Of a stretch of 64,000 bases of DNA, positions 1 to 8,098 are shown piece after piece. The notes beneath the pieces are model-generated. The model did no database searches. It had not been told where the DNA came from and worked only from the letters and a program-made list of their open reading frames with translations. Source of the DNA: Knoellia flava TL1 (lineage in GTDB: Bacteria; Actinomycetota; Actinomycetes; Actinomycetales; Dermatophilaceae). Location: positions 27,697-91,696 of the forward strand of contig NZ_AVPI01000034.1 in assembly GCF_000768675.1 (NCBI RefSeq). Reading direction: 5' to 3'. Made by a program: the position numbers and the translations under genes. Within the stretch, counting starts at the first letter, position 1; each line of letters begins with the position of its first letter.

Positions 1-730
1 GGGCCCAGAGCCCGTGCTCGGCGACCTCGAGCGAGCGCTGGTCGGCCACCTTGAACCATCGGATCTCCTCGACCGTGTCGCCCCAGAACTCGACGCGGAG
101 CGGGTGCTCCTCGGTCGGCGGGAACACGTCGAGGATCCCGCCGCGCACCGCGAACTCGCCACGGCGCTCGACGAGGTCGGTGCGGCTGTAGGCAGCGGCA
201 ACGAGACCCTCGACCACGGCATCGGGGTCGTGCTCCTCGCCGGCGCGCAGGGCCACCGGCTCGAGGTCACCGAGCCCCCTCGCGATCGGCTGGAGGACGG
301 CGCGCACCGGCGCGACGACGACCGACAACGGGCCGTGCGCGGCGTCGTCCTCGGCGACCGTCGCCGGGTGCGCGAGCCGGCGCAGGACCGCGAGGCGGCG
401 GCCGACGGTGTCGGAGCGCGGGCTGAGCCGCTCGTGCGGCAGCGTCTCCCACGACGGGAAGTCGGCGACGACATCCGGGTCGAGGAAGCAGCCCAGCGCC
501 GCGGTGAGGTCCTCGGCCTCGCGGCTCGTCGCGGTGACGACGAGCAGCGGCAGCCGGTCGGGCGCGGTGGCGCGAAGGCGCTCGACCGCCGCGGCGATGA
601 GGGTGGGGCGCGCGCCGGCGCTCACGGAGACGTCGAGCGTCGACGTTGCGCGGGCCGTGGCGGTGTCGAGGAGGGCGGAGATCTGGGGTGCCGCGCCGAG
701 CTGGTCGACGAGGGGTTGCAGCGTGGGCAT
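1..730 (-). CDS. mfd: Transcription-repair coupling factor Mfd, N-terminal part (3' end outside window)
   Basis: About 243 N-terminal residues of Mfd, the ATP-dependent translocase that removes stalled RNA polymerase from lesions and recruits UvrA. The ATG at 730 is preceded by a GAGGGG ribosome-binding site. The visible part matches the UvrB-like N-terminal module: a segment about a fast nucleotide-loading scaffold ([16 protein letters not shown] near residues 58-73), then [14 protein letters not shown] near 90-103, then the hallmark [17 protein letters not shown] near residues 200-216. Translocase motifs would lie beyond the window edge. It lies 31 bases downstream of pth on the same strand, as in other Actinobacteria, so it probably shares transcription with pth and rplY. 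The identification is firm; only completeness is unknown. Confidence 0.93.
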   Translation of the reverse strand, partial: MPTLQPLVDQLGAAPQISALLDTATARATSTLDVSVSAGARPTLIAAAVERLRATAPDRLPLLVVTATSREAEDLTAALGCFLDPDVVADFPSWETLPHERLSPRSDTVGRRLAVLRRLAHPATVAEDDAAHGPLSVVVAPVRAVLQPIARGLGDLEPVALRAGEEHDPDAVVEGLVAAAYSRTDLVERRGEFAVRGGILDVFPPTEEHPLRVEFWGDTVEEIRWFKVADQRSLEVAEHGLWA

Positions 731-761
731 CGCCCCTCAGCCTAACGGGGCGCGATGACGG

Positions 762-1367
762 TCAGCTCCCGGCGGCGGGTGCGTGGAACCGCTGCTGCGT
801 CTCGAGCAGGCCATGCGTGACGAGCATCTCCACGGCGTCGGCCGCGTCGCCGAGGAGGAAGGGCAGCTCCTTGCGCTCGGTCGTGGAGAAGTCCTTGAGG
901 ACGTAGTCGGCGGGGTCCTGTCGGCCGGGCGGGCGGCCGATGCCCACACGCACCCTGAGGTAGTCGCGGGTGCCGAGCGACTTCGAGATCGAGCGCAGCC
1001 CGTTGTGGCCACCCTCGCCACCGCCGAGCTTGAGCCGGACGTCACCGGCGGGGATGTCGAGCTCGTCGTGGACGACGACGAGCCGGTCGGGCTCGACCGA
1101 GAAGAAGCCCATGAGCGCCTTGACCGGCCCCCCGGACTCGTTCATGTAGCTGTGGGGCACGGCGATGACGGCGCTCGGGCCCGGCACTCCCCCGGGCCCC
1201 GTGCCGATGCGCACCTGCGCCACGGACGCACGCGCCTTGTGCGCGCGGAGCGCGCTCTTCGTCCGCGAGGCCAGCTCGTCGACGACCATCGCTCCGACGT
1301 TGTGGCGGTTGCCGGCATACGTCGGTCCCGGGTTGCCCAGGCCGACGACCATCCACGTCTCGCTCAC
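762..1367 (-). CDS. pth: Peptidyl-tRNA hydrolase
   Basis: Cleaves peptidyl-tRNA released by stalled ribosomes so the tRNA can be recycled. The protein of 201 residues opens with [20 protein letters not shown], containing the family's GLGNPG motif and the catalytic-region N-x-R-H-N-V-G (active-site His in RHN). The central [10 protein letters not shown] and [27 protein letters not shown] motifs are intact. I chose the GTG at 1367, giving the usual actinobacterial N-terminus; a TTG at 1376 and an ATG at 1352 are alternatives. It lies downstream of rplY with a strong hairpin between them and upstream of mfd, the conserved order in this phylum. Confidence 0.95.
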   Translation of the reverse strand: MSETWMVVGLGNPGPTYAGNRHNVGAMVVDELASRTKSALRAHKARASVAQVRIGTGPGGVPGPSAVIAVPHSYMNESGGPVKALMGFFSVEPDRLVVVHDELDIPAGDVRLKLGGGEGGHNGLRSISKSLGTRDYLRVRVGIGRPPGRQDPADYVLKDFSTTERKELPFLLGDAADAVEMLVTHGLLETQQRFHAPAAGS

Positions 1368-1402
1368 GACGAGCAAGTATGCCGGGTGGTGCGGGGACGC
1401 GA

Positions 1403-1433
1403 ACGGGCCCGGTCCGTGGTGGACCGGGCCCGT
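1403..1433 (-). terminator. Hairpin between rplY and pth
   Basis: A perfect 13-bp inverted repeat (arms 1403-1415 and 1421-1433) with a 5-base loop lies just downstream of the rplY stop codon. It has no T-tract, which is common for actinobacterial terminators. It may partly separate rplY output from pth/mfd. Confidence 0.7.
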
Positions 1434-1469
1434 GCGGGATGCGCGTCAGTCGCGCGGGGAGCGGATCGC

Positions 1470-2177
1470 TCAGGCGTCCTCGGCCTTGGCCTCGTCAGCC
1501 TCGGCAGCGGCCTCGCCCTCGGCACCCTCGGCGGCCTCGCCCTCGGCGCCCTCGGCCGCCTCGGCGTCGGACTCCTCGTGCTCGATGCCGGCCTCGGCCT
1601 CGGCCTCGGCGAGCTCGGCCTCGAGGGCCTCCTCCGAGATCTGCTGGGTGATGTTGACGACGAGGGCCTCGGCGTCCGTGACGAGCGTCGCGCCCGCGGG
1701 CATCTCGACGGCGCCGGCCAGGATCTGGGTGCCGGCCTCGAGGCCCTCGACCGAGACGGTGACCGACTCCGGGAGGTTGGTGGCCTCGGCCTCGACCTGG
1801 AGGGTCGCGTGGTCGACGGTCACGACGGTCTCCGGACCGGCCTCGCCCTCGACGTGGACCGGGACGTCGACGACGACCTTCTCGCCCTTGCGGACGATGA
1901 CGAGGTCGACGTGCTCGATGACCGGCTTGATCGGGTCGCGCTGGACGTCCTTGGCGAGAGCCATCTGCTCGTCGCCGTCGAGGACGATCGTGAGGAGCGC
2001 GTTGGGGTTCTTGAGGGCCATCATCGCGTCGTGGCCCGGAAGGGTGATGTGCACCGGCTCGGCGCCGTGGCCGTACATGACGGCGGGGATCTTGTGGTCG
2101 CGACGGATCTTGCGGGCGGCACCCTTGCCGAACTGGGTGCGGGCCTCGGCGGTCAGCTTGACGGTGTCGTTGGACAC
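1470..2177 (-). CDS. rplY: 50S ribosomal protein L25/general stress protein Ctc
   Basis: Binds 5S rRNA in the large ribosomal subunit. The N-terminal half (KLTAEARTQFGKGAARKIRR, then the IPAVMYGHG motif) is the L25 beta-barrel. It is followed by the TL5/Ctc C-terminal domain (VPVHVEGEAGPETV region) and a long Glu/Ala-rich acidic tail typical of actinobacterial L25. The GTG start at 2177 is fixed by an AGGAG site six bases upstream; a longer frame reaching 2324 has no such signal. At 235 residues it is the long Ctc form. It heads the rplY-pth-mfd cluster. Confidence 0.94.
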   Translation of the reverse strand: MSNDTVKLTAEARTQFGKGAARKIRRDHKIPAVMYGHGAEPVHITLPGHDAMMALKNPNALLTIVLDGDEQMALAKDVQRDPIKPVIEHVDLVIVRKGEKVVVDVPVHVEGEAGPETVVTVDHATLQVEAEATNLPESVTVSVEGLEAGTQILAGAVEMPAGATLVTDAEALVVNITQQISEEALEAELAEAEAEAGIEHEESDAEAAEGAEGEAAEGAEGEAAAEADEAKAEDA

Positions 2178-2446
2178 GGAGAACTCCTGGGGACGTGGGG
2201 CGAATCGGTCAGGTGACGACGGTGGGGACGCCGTCTGCGGTGGCCTCGACGCGGGACACGGCACGGACAGGCGCGCTGGCCCGCGGATCATCATTCGGCG
2301 ATCTGCGGCCACCGCGTCGATCACGGACGCGCGGGCCCGAACATCTCTGGCCGGTGCGGCGTCCCTCGCCGAGGCAACCCCGAGAGTCTAGGCGACCGGG
2401 CACGGGACAGGCCAATCGGCCGTATGCCGTCCGCCCCGTTCCGGGG

Positions 2447-3466
2447 TCAGCGCAGCTGGGGGGCGGCGGGCTCGACGACGGGATCCGTGGTGGAGCCGTC
2501 GGCCGGGTCGCCGCCGAGCAGGTCGGCGTGGACGGCGGGCGTCTCGCCGAGCCGCACGGCGACGACGCCGCCGAGGATGAGGAGCCCGCCTGCGACCTGG
2601 ACGAGACCGGGAAGCTCGCCGAGCAGCGCCCAGGCGATGAGGACGGCGAAGAGCACCTCCGAGAGCCCGACGAAGCTCGCGATCGTCGCGCCGACGAGCC
2701 GGGTGCCGATGACCCCGACACCGTAGGCGATGGCCGCCGCGACGACGGCGAGCTCGGCGACGGGCACCCACCAGGCGACCGTGGCGCCGGCGATCTGCAC
2801 GCTCTCGCGCGCCGTGCCGTAGTCGATGAGCCCGGTCGCGCTGGCGACGACGAGCAGCACGGCGCCGAGGCCGAGCCCGAACCCGGCGAGCGCGAGCGGC
2901 GGCAGCGACTCCTCGTGCTCGTGGCCCGACGTGACATAGAAGGTGGCGAGGCCGACGGCGGCGAGCAGGCCCCAGACGACACCGGCCCACGAGATCTCGA
3001 CGCCCGAGAAGACGTCGAGCACGAGGACGAGCCCGGCGACGGAGAGCGCGACGCCGACGAGCGTGAGCCGCGACGGGCGACGACCGTGGGCCGCCCACAT
3101 CCAGCCGACGACGAAGACGACGCCGAGGTACTCGAGCAGCAGGGCGACCGCCACGGAGAGCGACTCGACCGCGTTGAAGTAGGCGAACTGGCACCCGGCG
3201 ACTGCGACCGCCCCGAAGGCGAGGACCTGGCCGGCATTGCGCCGCAGCAGGTGCCAGCGGCCGCGGGTGACCCAGAGCGCGACCGGCACGAGAAGCACGG
3301 CCGCGAACCCGACGCGCCACGTCACCACGCCACCCGGCGTCCAGCCGGCCTGGAGCAGAGACTTGGCGAACGCACCGGACGACCCGAAGGTGGCCGAGGC
3401 GAGCAGCACGAGGAGGAACCCGACGAGCACGGCGCGCGGAGTACGGGTCTGGATGCCTGCGTTCAC
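2447..3466 (-). CDS. EamA/DMT-superfamily membrane transporter
   Basis: A 339-residue integral membrane protein with about ten hydrophobic helices, arranged as two five-helix EamA repeats. The first helix region reads VGFLLVLLASATFGSSGAFA, and the second half contains the matching repeat ending in a Leu/Val-rich LGELPGLVQVAGGLLILGGV segment. DMT-family proteins export metabolites, often amino acids or drugs, but the substrate cannot be read from sequence. The GTG start at 3466 has GAGGTGG upstream. It is transcribed divergently from the CGNR-type regulator at 3547, which may control it; that link is inference from the shared 80-base intergenic region. Confidence 0.88.
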   Translation of the reverse strand: MNAGIQTRTPRAVLVGFLLVLLASATFGSSGAFAKSLLQAGWTPGGVVTWRVGFAAVLLVPVALWVTRGRWHLLRRNAGQVLAFGAVAVAGCQFAYFNAVESLSVAVALLLEYLGVVFVVGWMWAAHGRRPSRLTLVGVALSVAGLVLVLDVFSGVEISWAGVVWGLLAAVGLATFYVTSGHEHEESLPPLALAGFGLGLGAVLLVVASATGLIDYGTARESVQIAGATVAWWVPVAELAVVAAAIAYGVGVIGTRLVGATIASFVGLSEVLFAVLIAWALLGELPGLVQVAGGLLILGGVVAVRLGETPAVHADLLGGDPADGSTTDPVVEPAAPQLR

Positions 3467-3546
3467 GATGCCACCTCGTCAGGAGTAATATGTGTGGTTG
3501 GTCCTTACGTTGGTGACGGTAGCCCTCCCGAATGTCAGGAGTCAAG

Positions 3547-4098
3547 ATGGTCTTTGCATATGACACAGAGCTGACGCTGCAGCACGCCGTCGCGCTGGTG
3601 AACTCGGAGCCGGGCTTCGGCGACGACACCGACGAGCAGCTCCCGACGCTCGCCGCCCTCAACGCCCACCTCGACGCCTGGGAGTGGAGCGGAGGCCGCC
3701 CCCGGACCCGCGCCGAGCTCGACGACGTGCACGCGCTGCGGCCCCGCCTGCGCGAGCTGTGGAGCCGCGACGTGGAGGGGCTCGTCGAGGGCGTCAACGA
3801 GCTGCTCGCCGAGCACCGCGCCCTCCCCCGGCTCGTCCGCCACGACGACCTCGGCTGGCACATCCACGCCACCGAGGACGACGACCCGATCGCCAAGCGG
3901 ATGGCCGTCGAGGCCGCGATGGCGATCATCGACCTCATCCGCGCGGGTGAGACCGAGCGGCTGCGGGTCTGCGCCGCCGACGACTGCGGCGACGTCGTCA
4001 TCGACCTCACGAAGAACCGCAGCCGGCGCTACTGCGACGGGACGTGCGCCAACAAGGCCCACGTCGCGGCATACAGGGCTCGTCAGCACGCCGACTGA
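3547..4098 (+). CDS. CGNR-type zinc-finger putative regulator (ABATE domain)
   Basis: 183 residues: an N-terminal ABATE/DUF1470-like helical region (DTELTLQHAVALVNSEPG onward) and a C-terminal zinc ribbon with cysteines in C-x4-C (CAADDC) and YCDGTC. The family is named for a CGNR motif after the last Cys; here it reads CANK, so the signature is altered while the four cysteines and the basic tail (AAYRARQ) remain. Proteins of this family are thought to bind DNA and regulate neighbouring genes. An AGGAG site at 3537-3541 selects the ATG at 3547 over the one at 3532. It is divergent from the EamA exporter gene and may be its regulator. Confidence 0.82.
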   Translation: MVFAYDTELTLQHAVALVNSEPGFGDDTDEQLPTLAALNAHLDAWEWSGGRPRTRAELDDVHALRPRLRELWSRDVEGLVEGVNELLAEHRALPRLVRHDDLGWHIHATEDDDPIAKRMAVEAAMAIIDLIRAGETERLRVCAADDCGDVVIDLTKNRSRRYCDGTCANKAHVAAYRARQHAD

Positions 4099-4101
4099 AA
4101 G

Positions 4102-4159
4102 CGGGACCTACCGCATGGGAAGTGTCGTGATCACAGCACTTCCGGCGCGGTAGGTCCCG
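4102..4159. terminator. Nested bidirectional hairpin between convergent genes
   Basis: The outer arms (4102-4114 and 4147-4159) form a perfect 13-bp stem. Inside lies a second perfect stem of 7 bp (4118-4124 with 4137-4143). It separates the + strand CGNR gene from the - strand prs gene and probably terminates both transcripts. Confidence 0.8.
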
Positions 4160-4166
4160 TGACAGT

Positions 4167-5171
4167 TCAGGCGCGTCCGCCGAAGAGGCTCGTCACGGAG
4201 CCGTCCTCGAAGACCTCCTTGATCGCCGCGCTGATGAGCGGGGCGATCGACAGGACGGTGAGGCCCTCGAACTCGTTCTCGGGCGAGATGGGCAGCGTGT
4301 TGGTGACGATGACCTCGCGCGCCGCGCAGTCACGCAGCCGCTCGGCCGCGGGCGGCGAGAGGATCGCGTGCGTCGCCGCGATGATGACGTCCTTGGCACC
4401 GTCGGCCTTGAGCGCGTCGGCGGCCTTGGTGATCGTGCCGCCGGTGTCGATCATGTCGTCGACGAGCACGCAGACCCGACCGCGGACCTCACCGACGACG
4501 CGGTTGGCGACGGCCTGGTTGGGCTGGTTGATGTCGCGCGTCTTGTGGATGAAGGCCAGCGGCACGCCGCCGAGGCGCTTGGACCACTGCTCGGCGACCT
4601 TGATGCGACCGGCGTCGGGCGAGACGACGGCGAGGTCCTCGTGGCCGTACTTCGCCGACACGTAGTCCGAGAGCACCGGCTGCGCCATGAGGTGGTCCAC
4701 CGGCCCGTCGAAGAAGCCCTGCACCTGGTCGGTGTGGAGGTCGACGGCGATGAGGCGGTCAGCGCCCGCTGCGCGGAAGAGGTCAGCCATGAGGCGGGCC
4801 GAGATCGGCTCGCGACCGCGGTGCTTCTTGTCCTGACGGGCGTAGCCGTAGAACGGCATGACGACGGTGATCCGCTTGGCGCTGGCCCGCTTGAGGGCGT
4901 CGATCATGATGAGGTGCTCCATGATCGCGTCGTTGAGCGGCGCGCTGTGGCTCTGGATGACGAACGCGTCGGAGCCGCGCACCGACTCCTCGTAGCGGAC
5001 GTAGATCTCGCCGTTGGCGAAGTTGTAGGCGCTCGTCGGGACGAGCTCGGTGCCGATGAGCGCGGCAACCTCCTGGGCCAGCCCCGGGTGGGAGCGGCCG
5101 CTGAAGATCATCAGCTGCTTCTTGGGCTTCTTGCGGATGTTGGCGGACTTCGGCCGGTCGTCCTTCGACAT
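4167..5171 (-). CDS. prs: Ribose-phosphate pyrophosphokinase (PRPP synthetase)
   Basis: Makes PRPP from ribose-5-phosphate and ATP for purine, pyrimidine, His, Trp and NAD synthesis. The 334-residue protein has the N-terminal FSGRSHPGLAQEVA segment, the flexible-loop RQDKKHRGREPISARL region (112-127), the SPDAGRIK motif near 184-191, and the PRPP-binding signature VLVDDMIDTGGTI at 235-247. The N-terminal extension of about 18 basic residues is typical of Actinobacteria. It starts two bases after the glmU stop, so the two are co-transcribed, as in mycobacteria. The start ATG is at 5171. Confidence 0.96.
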   Translation of the reverse strand: MSKDDRPKSANIRKKPKKQLMIFSGRSHPGLAQEVAALIGTELVPTSAYNFANGEIYVRYEESVRGSDAFVIQSHSAPLNDAIMEHLIMIDALKRASAKRITVVMPFYGYARQDKKHRGREPISARLMADLFRAAGADRLIAVDLHTDQVQGFFDGPVDHLMAQPVLSDYVSAKYGHEDLAVVSPDAGRIKVAEQWSKRLGGVPLAFIHKTRDINQPNQAVANRVVGEVRGRVCVLVDDMIDTGGTITKAADALKADGAKDVIIAATHAILSPPAAERLRDCAAREVIVTNTLPISPENEFEGLTVLSIAPLISAAIKEVFEDGSVTSLFGGRA

Positions 5172-5173
5172 GC

Positions 5174-6658
5174 TCAGGCCTCGCCCTCGTCGTCGGCAGG
5201 GTTGCCGGGCAAGGCCGTGTGCCGGGTGCCCGCCTCCGTGGCCGCGAGCGCCGCCGCCTCGGTCTTCGTCCCGGCTCGGGCCCGGGCGACCCAGCCGTCG
5301 ACGTTCTTCTGGCGACCGCGCGCGACGGCGATCTGTCCGGGCTCGACGTCGCCGGTGAGCGCGCTGCCCGCCGCGACGTAGGCGCCGTCGGCGACGTCGA
5401 CCGGCGCGATGAGGACGCTGTCGGACCCGACGAACGAGTGGGCGCCGATCGTCGTGTGGTGCTTGGCGACCCCGTCGTAGTTGGCGAAGATCGTGCCGGC
5501 GCCGATGTTGGCCCCCTCACCGATGGTCGCGTCGCCGCAGTAGGTGAGGTGCGGGACCTTGGCGCCGTCGCCGATGCGGGCGTTCTTGGTCTCGACGAAG
5601 CCGCCGATCTTGCCCTTGGCACCGAGGACGGTGCCCGGGCGCAGGTAGGAGTAGGGGCCGACCGTGGCTCCCGCACCGATCTGCGCGAGGTTGGCCTCGG
5701 TGCGCTTGACCTCGGCCCCGTCGCCGACCTCGGTGTCGGTGAGCGTCGTGTCCGGCCCGATGCGGGCGTCGGCACCGACCGACGTCGCGCCGAGCAGCTG
5801 CGTGCCCGGGAGGATCGTCGCGTCGCGGCCGATGCTCACGTCGCTGTCGATCCACGTCGTCTCGGGGTCGACGATCGTCACGCCCTCACGCATCCAGCGC
5901 TCGTTGTTGCGCCGGTTGAGCTCGCGGCCGAGCGTGGCGAGCTGGACGCGGTCGTTGACGCCCTCGGTCTGCCAGAGGTCGTCGATGACGTGGGCGCTCA
6001 CGAGGCGACCGGCGTCGCGGGCGATCGCGAGGACGTCGGTGAGGTACTTCTCGCCCTGGGCGTTGTCGGTGCCGACCCGACCGAGCGCCTCGCGCAGGAC
6101 GGTGACGTCGAAGGCATAGATCCCCGAGTTGATCTCGGTGATCGCGCGCTGCTCCTCGGTGGCGTCCTTCTGCTCGACGATGCCGGCGACGCTGCCGTCG
6201 GCGTCGCGCACGATCCGGCCGTAGCCCTGTGGGTTGTCGAGGTGGGCCGTGATGACGGTCGCGGCGCTGCCGGACTCGTCGTGCCGGGCGACGAGGTCGA
6301 CGAGCGTCTCGCCGGTGAGCAGCGGCACGTCGCCGTAGGTCACGAGGACCGTGCCGGTGAGGTCGGCGGGCAGGGCGTCGAGCGCGCACTCGGTCGCCCG
6401 GCCCGTGCCCTTGACGTCGTCCTGGTCGGCGATGGTCGCGGCGGCGTCCACCTCGGCGATGTGCGCCGCGACGAGGTCGCGCTCGTGCCGGACGACGACC
6501 GCGAGGTGCTGCGGAGCGGTGACGCGGGCCGCCGCGATGGCGTGCCCGACGAGGCTGCGGCCCCCGATCCGGTGCAGCACCTTGGGGGTGGCTGACTTCA
6601 TCCGGGTTCCCTCGCCTGCGGCGAGGATGATGACTGCGGCGGGCCGGGCTGTGGTCAC
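5174..6658 (-). CDS. glmU: Bifunctional GlmU: GlcN-1-P acetyltransferase / GlcNAc-1-P uridyltransferase
   Basis: Makes UDP-GlcNAc for peptidoglycan in two steps. The N-terminal uridyltransferase carries the signature LAAGEGTRMKSATPKVLH (near 12-29) and VTYGDVPLL. The C-terminal half is a left-handed beta-helix of hexapeptide repeats with the acetyltransferase residues in SYLRPGTVLG and the NYDG motif. At 494 residues plus an Ala-rich tail it has the normal actinobacterial length. The start codon is GTG at 6658. It forms an operon with prs. Confidence 0.96.
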   Translation of the reverse strand: MTTARPAAVIILAAGEGTRMKSATPKVLHRIGGRSLVGHAIAAARVTAPQHLAVVVRHERDLVAAHIAEVDAAATIADQDDVKGTGRATECALDALPADLTGTVLVTYGDVPLLTGETLVDLVARHDESGSAATVITAHLDNPQGYGRIVRDADGSVAGIVEQKDATEEQRAITEINSGIYAFDVTVLREALGRVGTDNAQGEKYLTDVLAIARDAGRLVSAHVIDDLWQTEGVNDRVQLATLGRELNRRNNERWMREGVTIVDPETTWIDSDVSIGRDATILPGTQLLGATSVGADARIGPDTTLTDTEVGDGAEVKRTEANLAQIGAGATVGPYSYLRPGTVLGAKGKIGGFVETKNARIGDGAKVPHLTYCGDATIGEGANIGAGTIFANYDGVAKHHTTIGAHSFVGSDSVLIAPVDVADGAYVAAGSALTGDVEPGQIAVARGRQKNVDGWVARARAGTKTEAAALAATEAGTRHTALPGNPADDEGEA

Positions 6659-6821
6659 GAGCGGTGCTCCCGAGGTTCGTGGCGGCGTACCGCGACACTG
6701 TACCGACGAGTCGGAGGTATGCCGTCCACGCCCGGTCCCACCCCGGCTCCGGCGGGCTGTCCTCGCCGCCCCCGTCGGCCCAGCGCCGAGGTGGCGGCGC
6801 CTGGCCGGTGGGTCGCCGAGC

Positions 6822-7340
6822 TCAGCCCGAGAGTCCGAAGAGGCTGCAGGTGAGGGCGAAGGTCGACGGGTCCTCGGGGTTCTCCGACACCTTGGGACCG
6901 GCCTCGAACAGCCGCTCCTCCGAGACCCAGGTCTCGACGTAGCGTCCGGTCTCGTGCATCACGGGGCCGATGCCGGGCATCGTCACGACGCGGTACTTCC
7001 CCCGGCTCGTGAACAGGTCCGCCACGAGGTCGATCGTGACCACCCGCGTCCCGGTGAACTCCACCACCTCACCGCTGGCCTCATGGGTGAAGAAGCCGTC
7101 GTAGTTGACGTTGCGGCTCTCGACCAGCGCGGCGCCGTCGGCGTCCGTCTCACTGATGTGTCGGTTCACCGTCACGTCGAAGTACAGCGTGACGTCCGAG
7201 CCGTCGGCGCAGGTGGCCACCACCTCCTTCTCGAAGGTCAGGCTGTAGCGGCTGTTCTCCTGCGCGGCGGCCATCCCGGCTCCGGCCACGAGAAGGGCCG
7301 AGGCGGTGGCGATGGTGCGGATGAGGCGTCGGGTGGGCAT
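6822..7340 (-). CDS. Secreted protein of unknown function
   Basis: 172 residues beginning with a clear signal peptide: MPTRRLIRT, then the hydrophobic IATASALLVAGAGMAAA with likely cleavage before QENSRYS. The mature part is beta-rich with two cysteines (VATCADGSDV and ALTCSLFG), which could form a disulfide. I do not recognise a family; similar small exported proteins are common in this phylum. The ATG at 7340 has GAGGGAG upstream. It is transcribed alone and divergently from the Nudix-like gene, separated by about 340 bases. Confidence 0.75.
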   Translation of the reverse strand: MPTRRLIRTIATASALLVAGAGMAAAQENSRYSLTFEKEVVATCADGSDVTLYFDVTVNRHISETDADGAALVESRNVNYDGFFTHEASGEVVEFTGTRVVTIDLVADLFTSRGKYRVVTMPGIGPVMHETGRYVETWVSEERLFEAGPKVSENPEDPSTFALTCSLFGLSG

Positions 7341-7681
7341 GGCGGTGCTCCCTCGTCGTGGCCCCCGCTGTCAAGGGGCCGGTGCACCGAGGCTCGGACA
7401 CGGAGGTCGAGGTCTGGTCGCGATCCGGTCGCGCTCGGGAGGGGGCGTCGGTGCATCGCTCGGGGCGCGAGCGCAAGGGTGCGCCCCACCAGCAGGGTGG
7501 GCGGTGGACTCTCCCGGGGCATCCGGGACGTCCGAGCAGGTCAGCGACCTGGGCGGGTCAGGCGCTGGCCGCAGCGCACGATGCGGGTGCAGGCCTCCTC
7601 GCCGGAGGTCCTAGCCTAGGCCGCGAGAAGAGGGATCGGCGCTCGACGACGAGCGCCGGAGCACGCCGAGGAGCCCCCCAG
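7341..7681. other. Non-coding stretch between divergent genes
   Basis: About 340 bases between divergently transcribed genes. No frame in it has a convincing start, codon pattern and homology. It contains a CCTAGCCTAGG palindrome near 7612-7622 and GAGGAG (the site for the Nudix-like gene) near 7668. Otherwise I see nothing identifiable; it must hold promoters for both neighbours. Confidence 0.5.
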
Positions 7682-8086
7682 ATGATCGCCGCACGTCCCC
7701 GCGTCAGGGTCCACGTCGTCGCCATCGACGACGACCACCGCATGCTCCTCGACCGTCGTCCGCGGACCCAGGTGTGGGCCCTGCCGTGGGGCTACCTCGG
7801 CGTGGGCGAGGACCCTGCCCGGCTGGCGCGCTCCCTCGTCCGGGACACCGGTGCCGCCCCTGAGCGGCCGCGGGTGCAGTCCGTCGAGGGCGCCGTCGAG
7901 CACGGTGAGCACTTCCTCGACGTGACCCTGCACTGCACCGCCGACCGGATCTGGAAGCCCACCACCGGGGGCCGGTCGTCGAACGCCCTCTGGTGGAGCC
8001 TGGACGAGATCTCCTCGCTCGACCTCTCGGCGCGAGCGAGGAGCGCCCTCGTCAACGCGTGGGACGTGCTCTGGCCCCACGTCTGA
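7682..8086 (+). CDS. Nudix-like protein with degenerate catalytic box
   Basis: 134 residues with the strand order of a Nudix hydrolase: an N-terminal RPRVRVHVVAIDDDHRMLLD strand pair, WALPWGYLGVGEDP, then a helix ending RDTGA, and a C-terminal LWWSLDEISSLDL. In active Nudix enzymes the box is G-x5-E-x7-R-E-U-x-E-E-x-G-U. Here the G-x5-E part is present, but the metal-binding REUxEE reads RSLVRD and is one residue shorter, so hydrolase activity is doubtful. It may be a ligand-binding Nudix-fold protein. The ATG at 7682 follows GAGGAG about nine bases upstream; longer upstream frames lack a signal. Confidence 0.6.
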   Translation: MIAARPRVRVHVVAIDDDHRMLLDRRPRTQVWALPWGYLGVGEDPARLARSLVRDTGAAPERPRVQSVEGAVEHGEHFLDVTLHCTADRIWKPTTGGRSSNALWWSLDEISSLDLSARARSALVNAWDVLWPHV

Positions 8087-8098
8087 GCCGACTGACCC

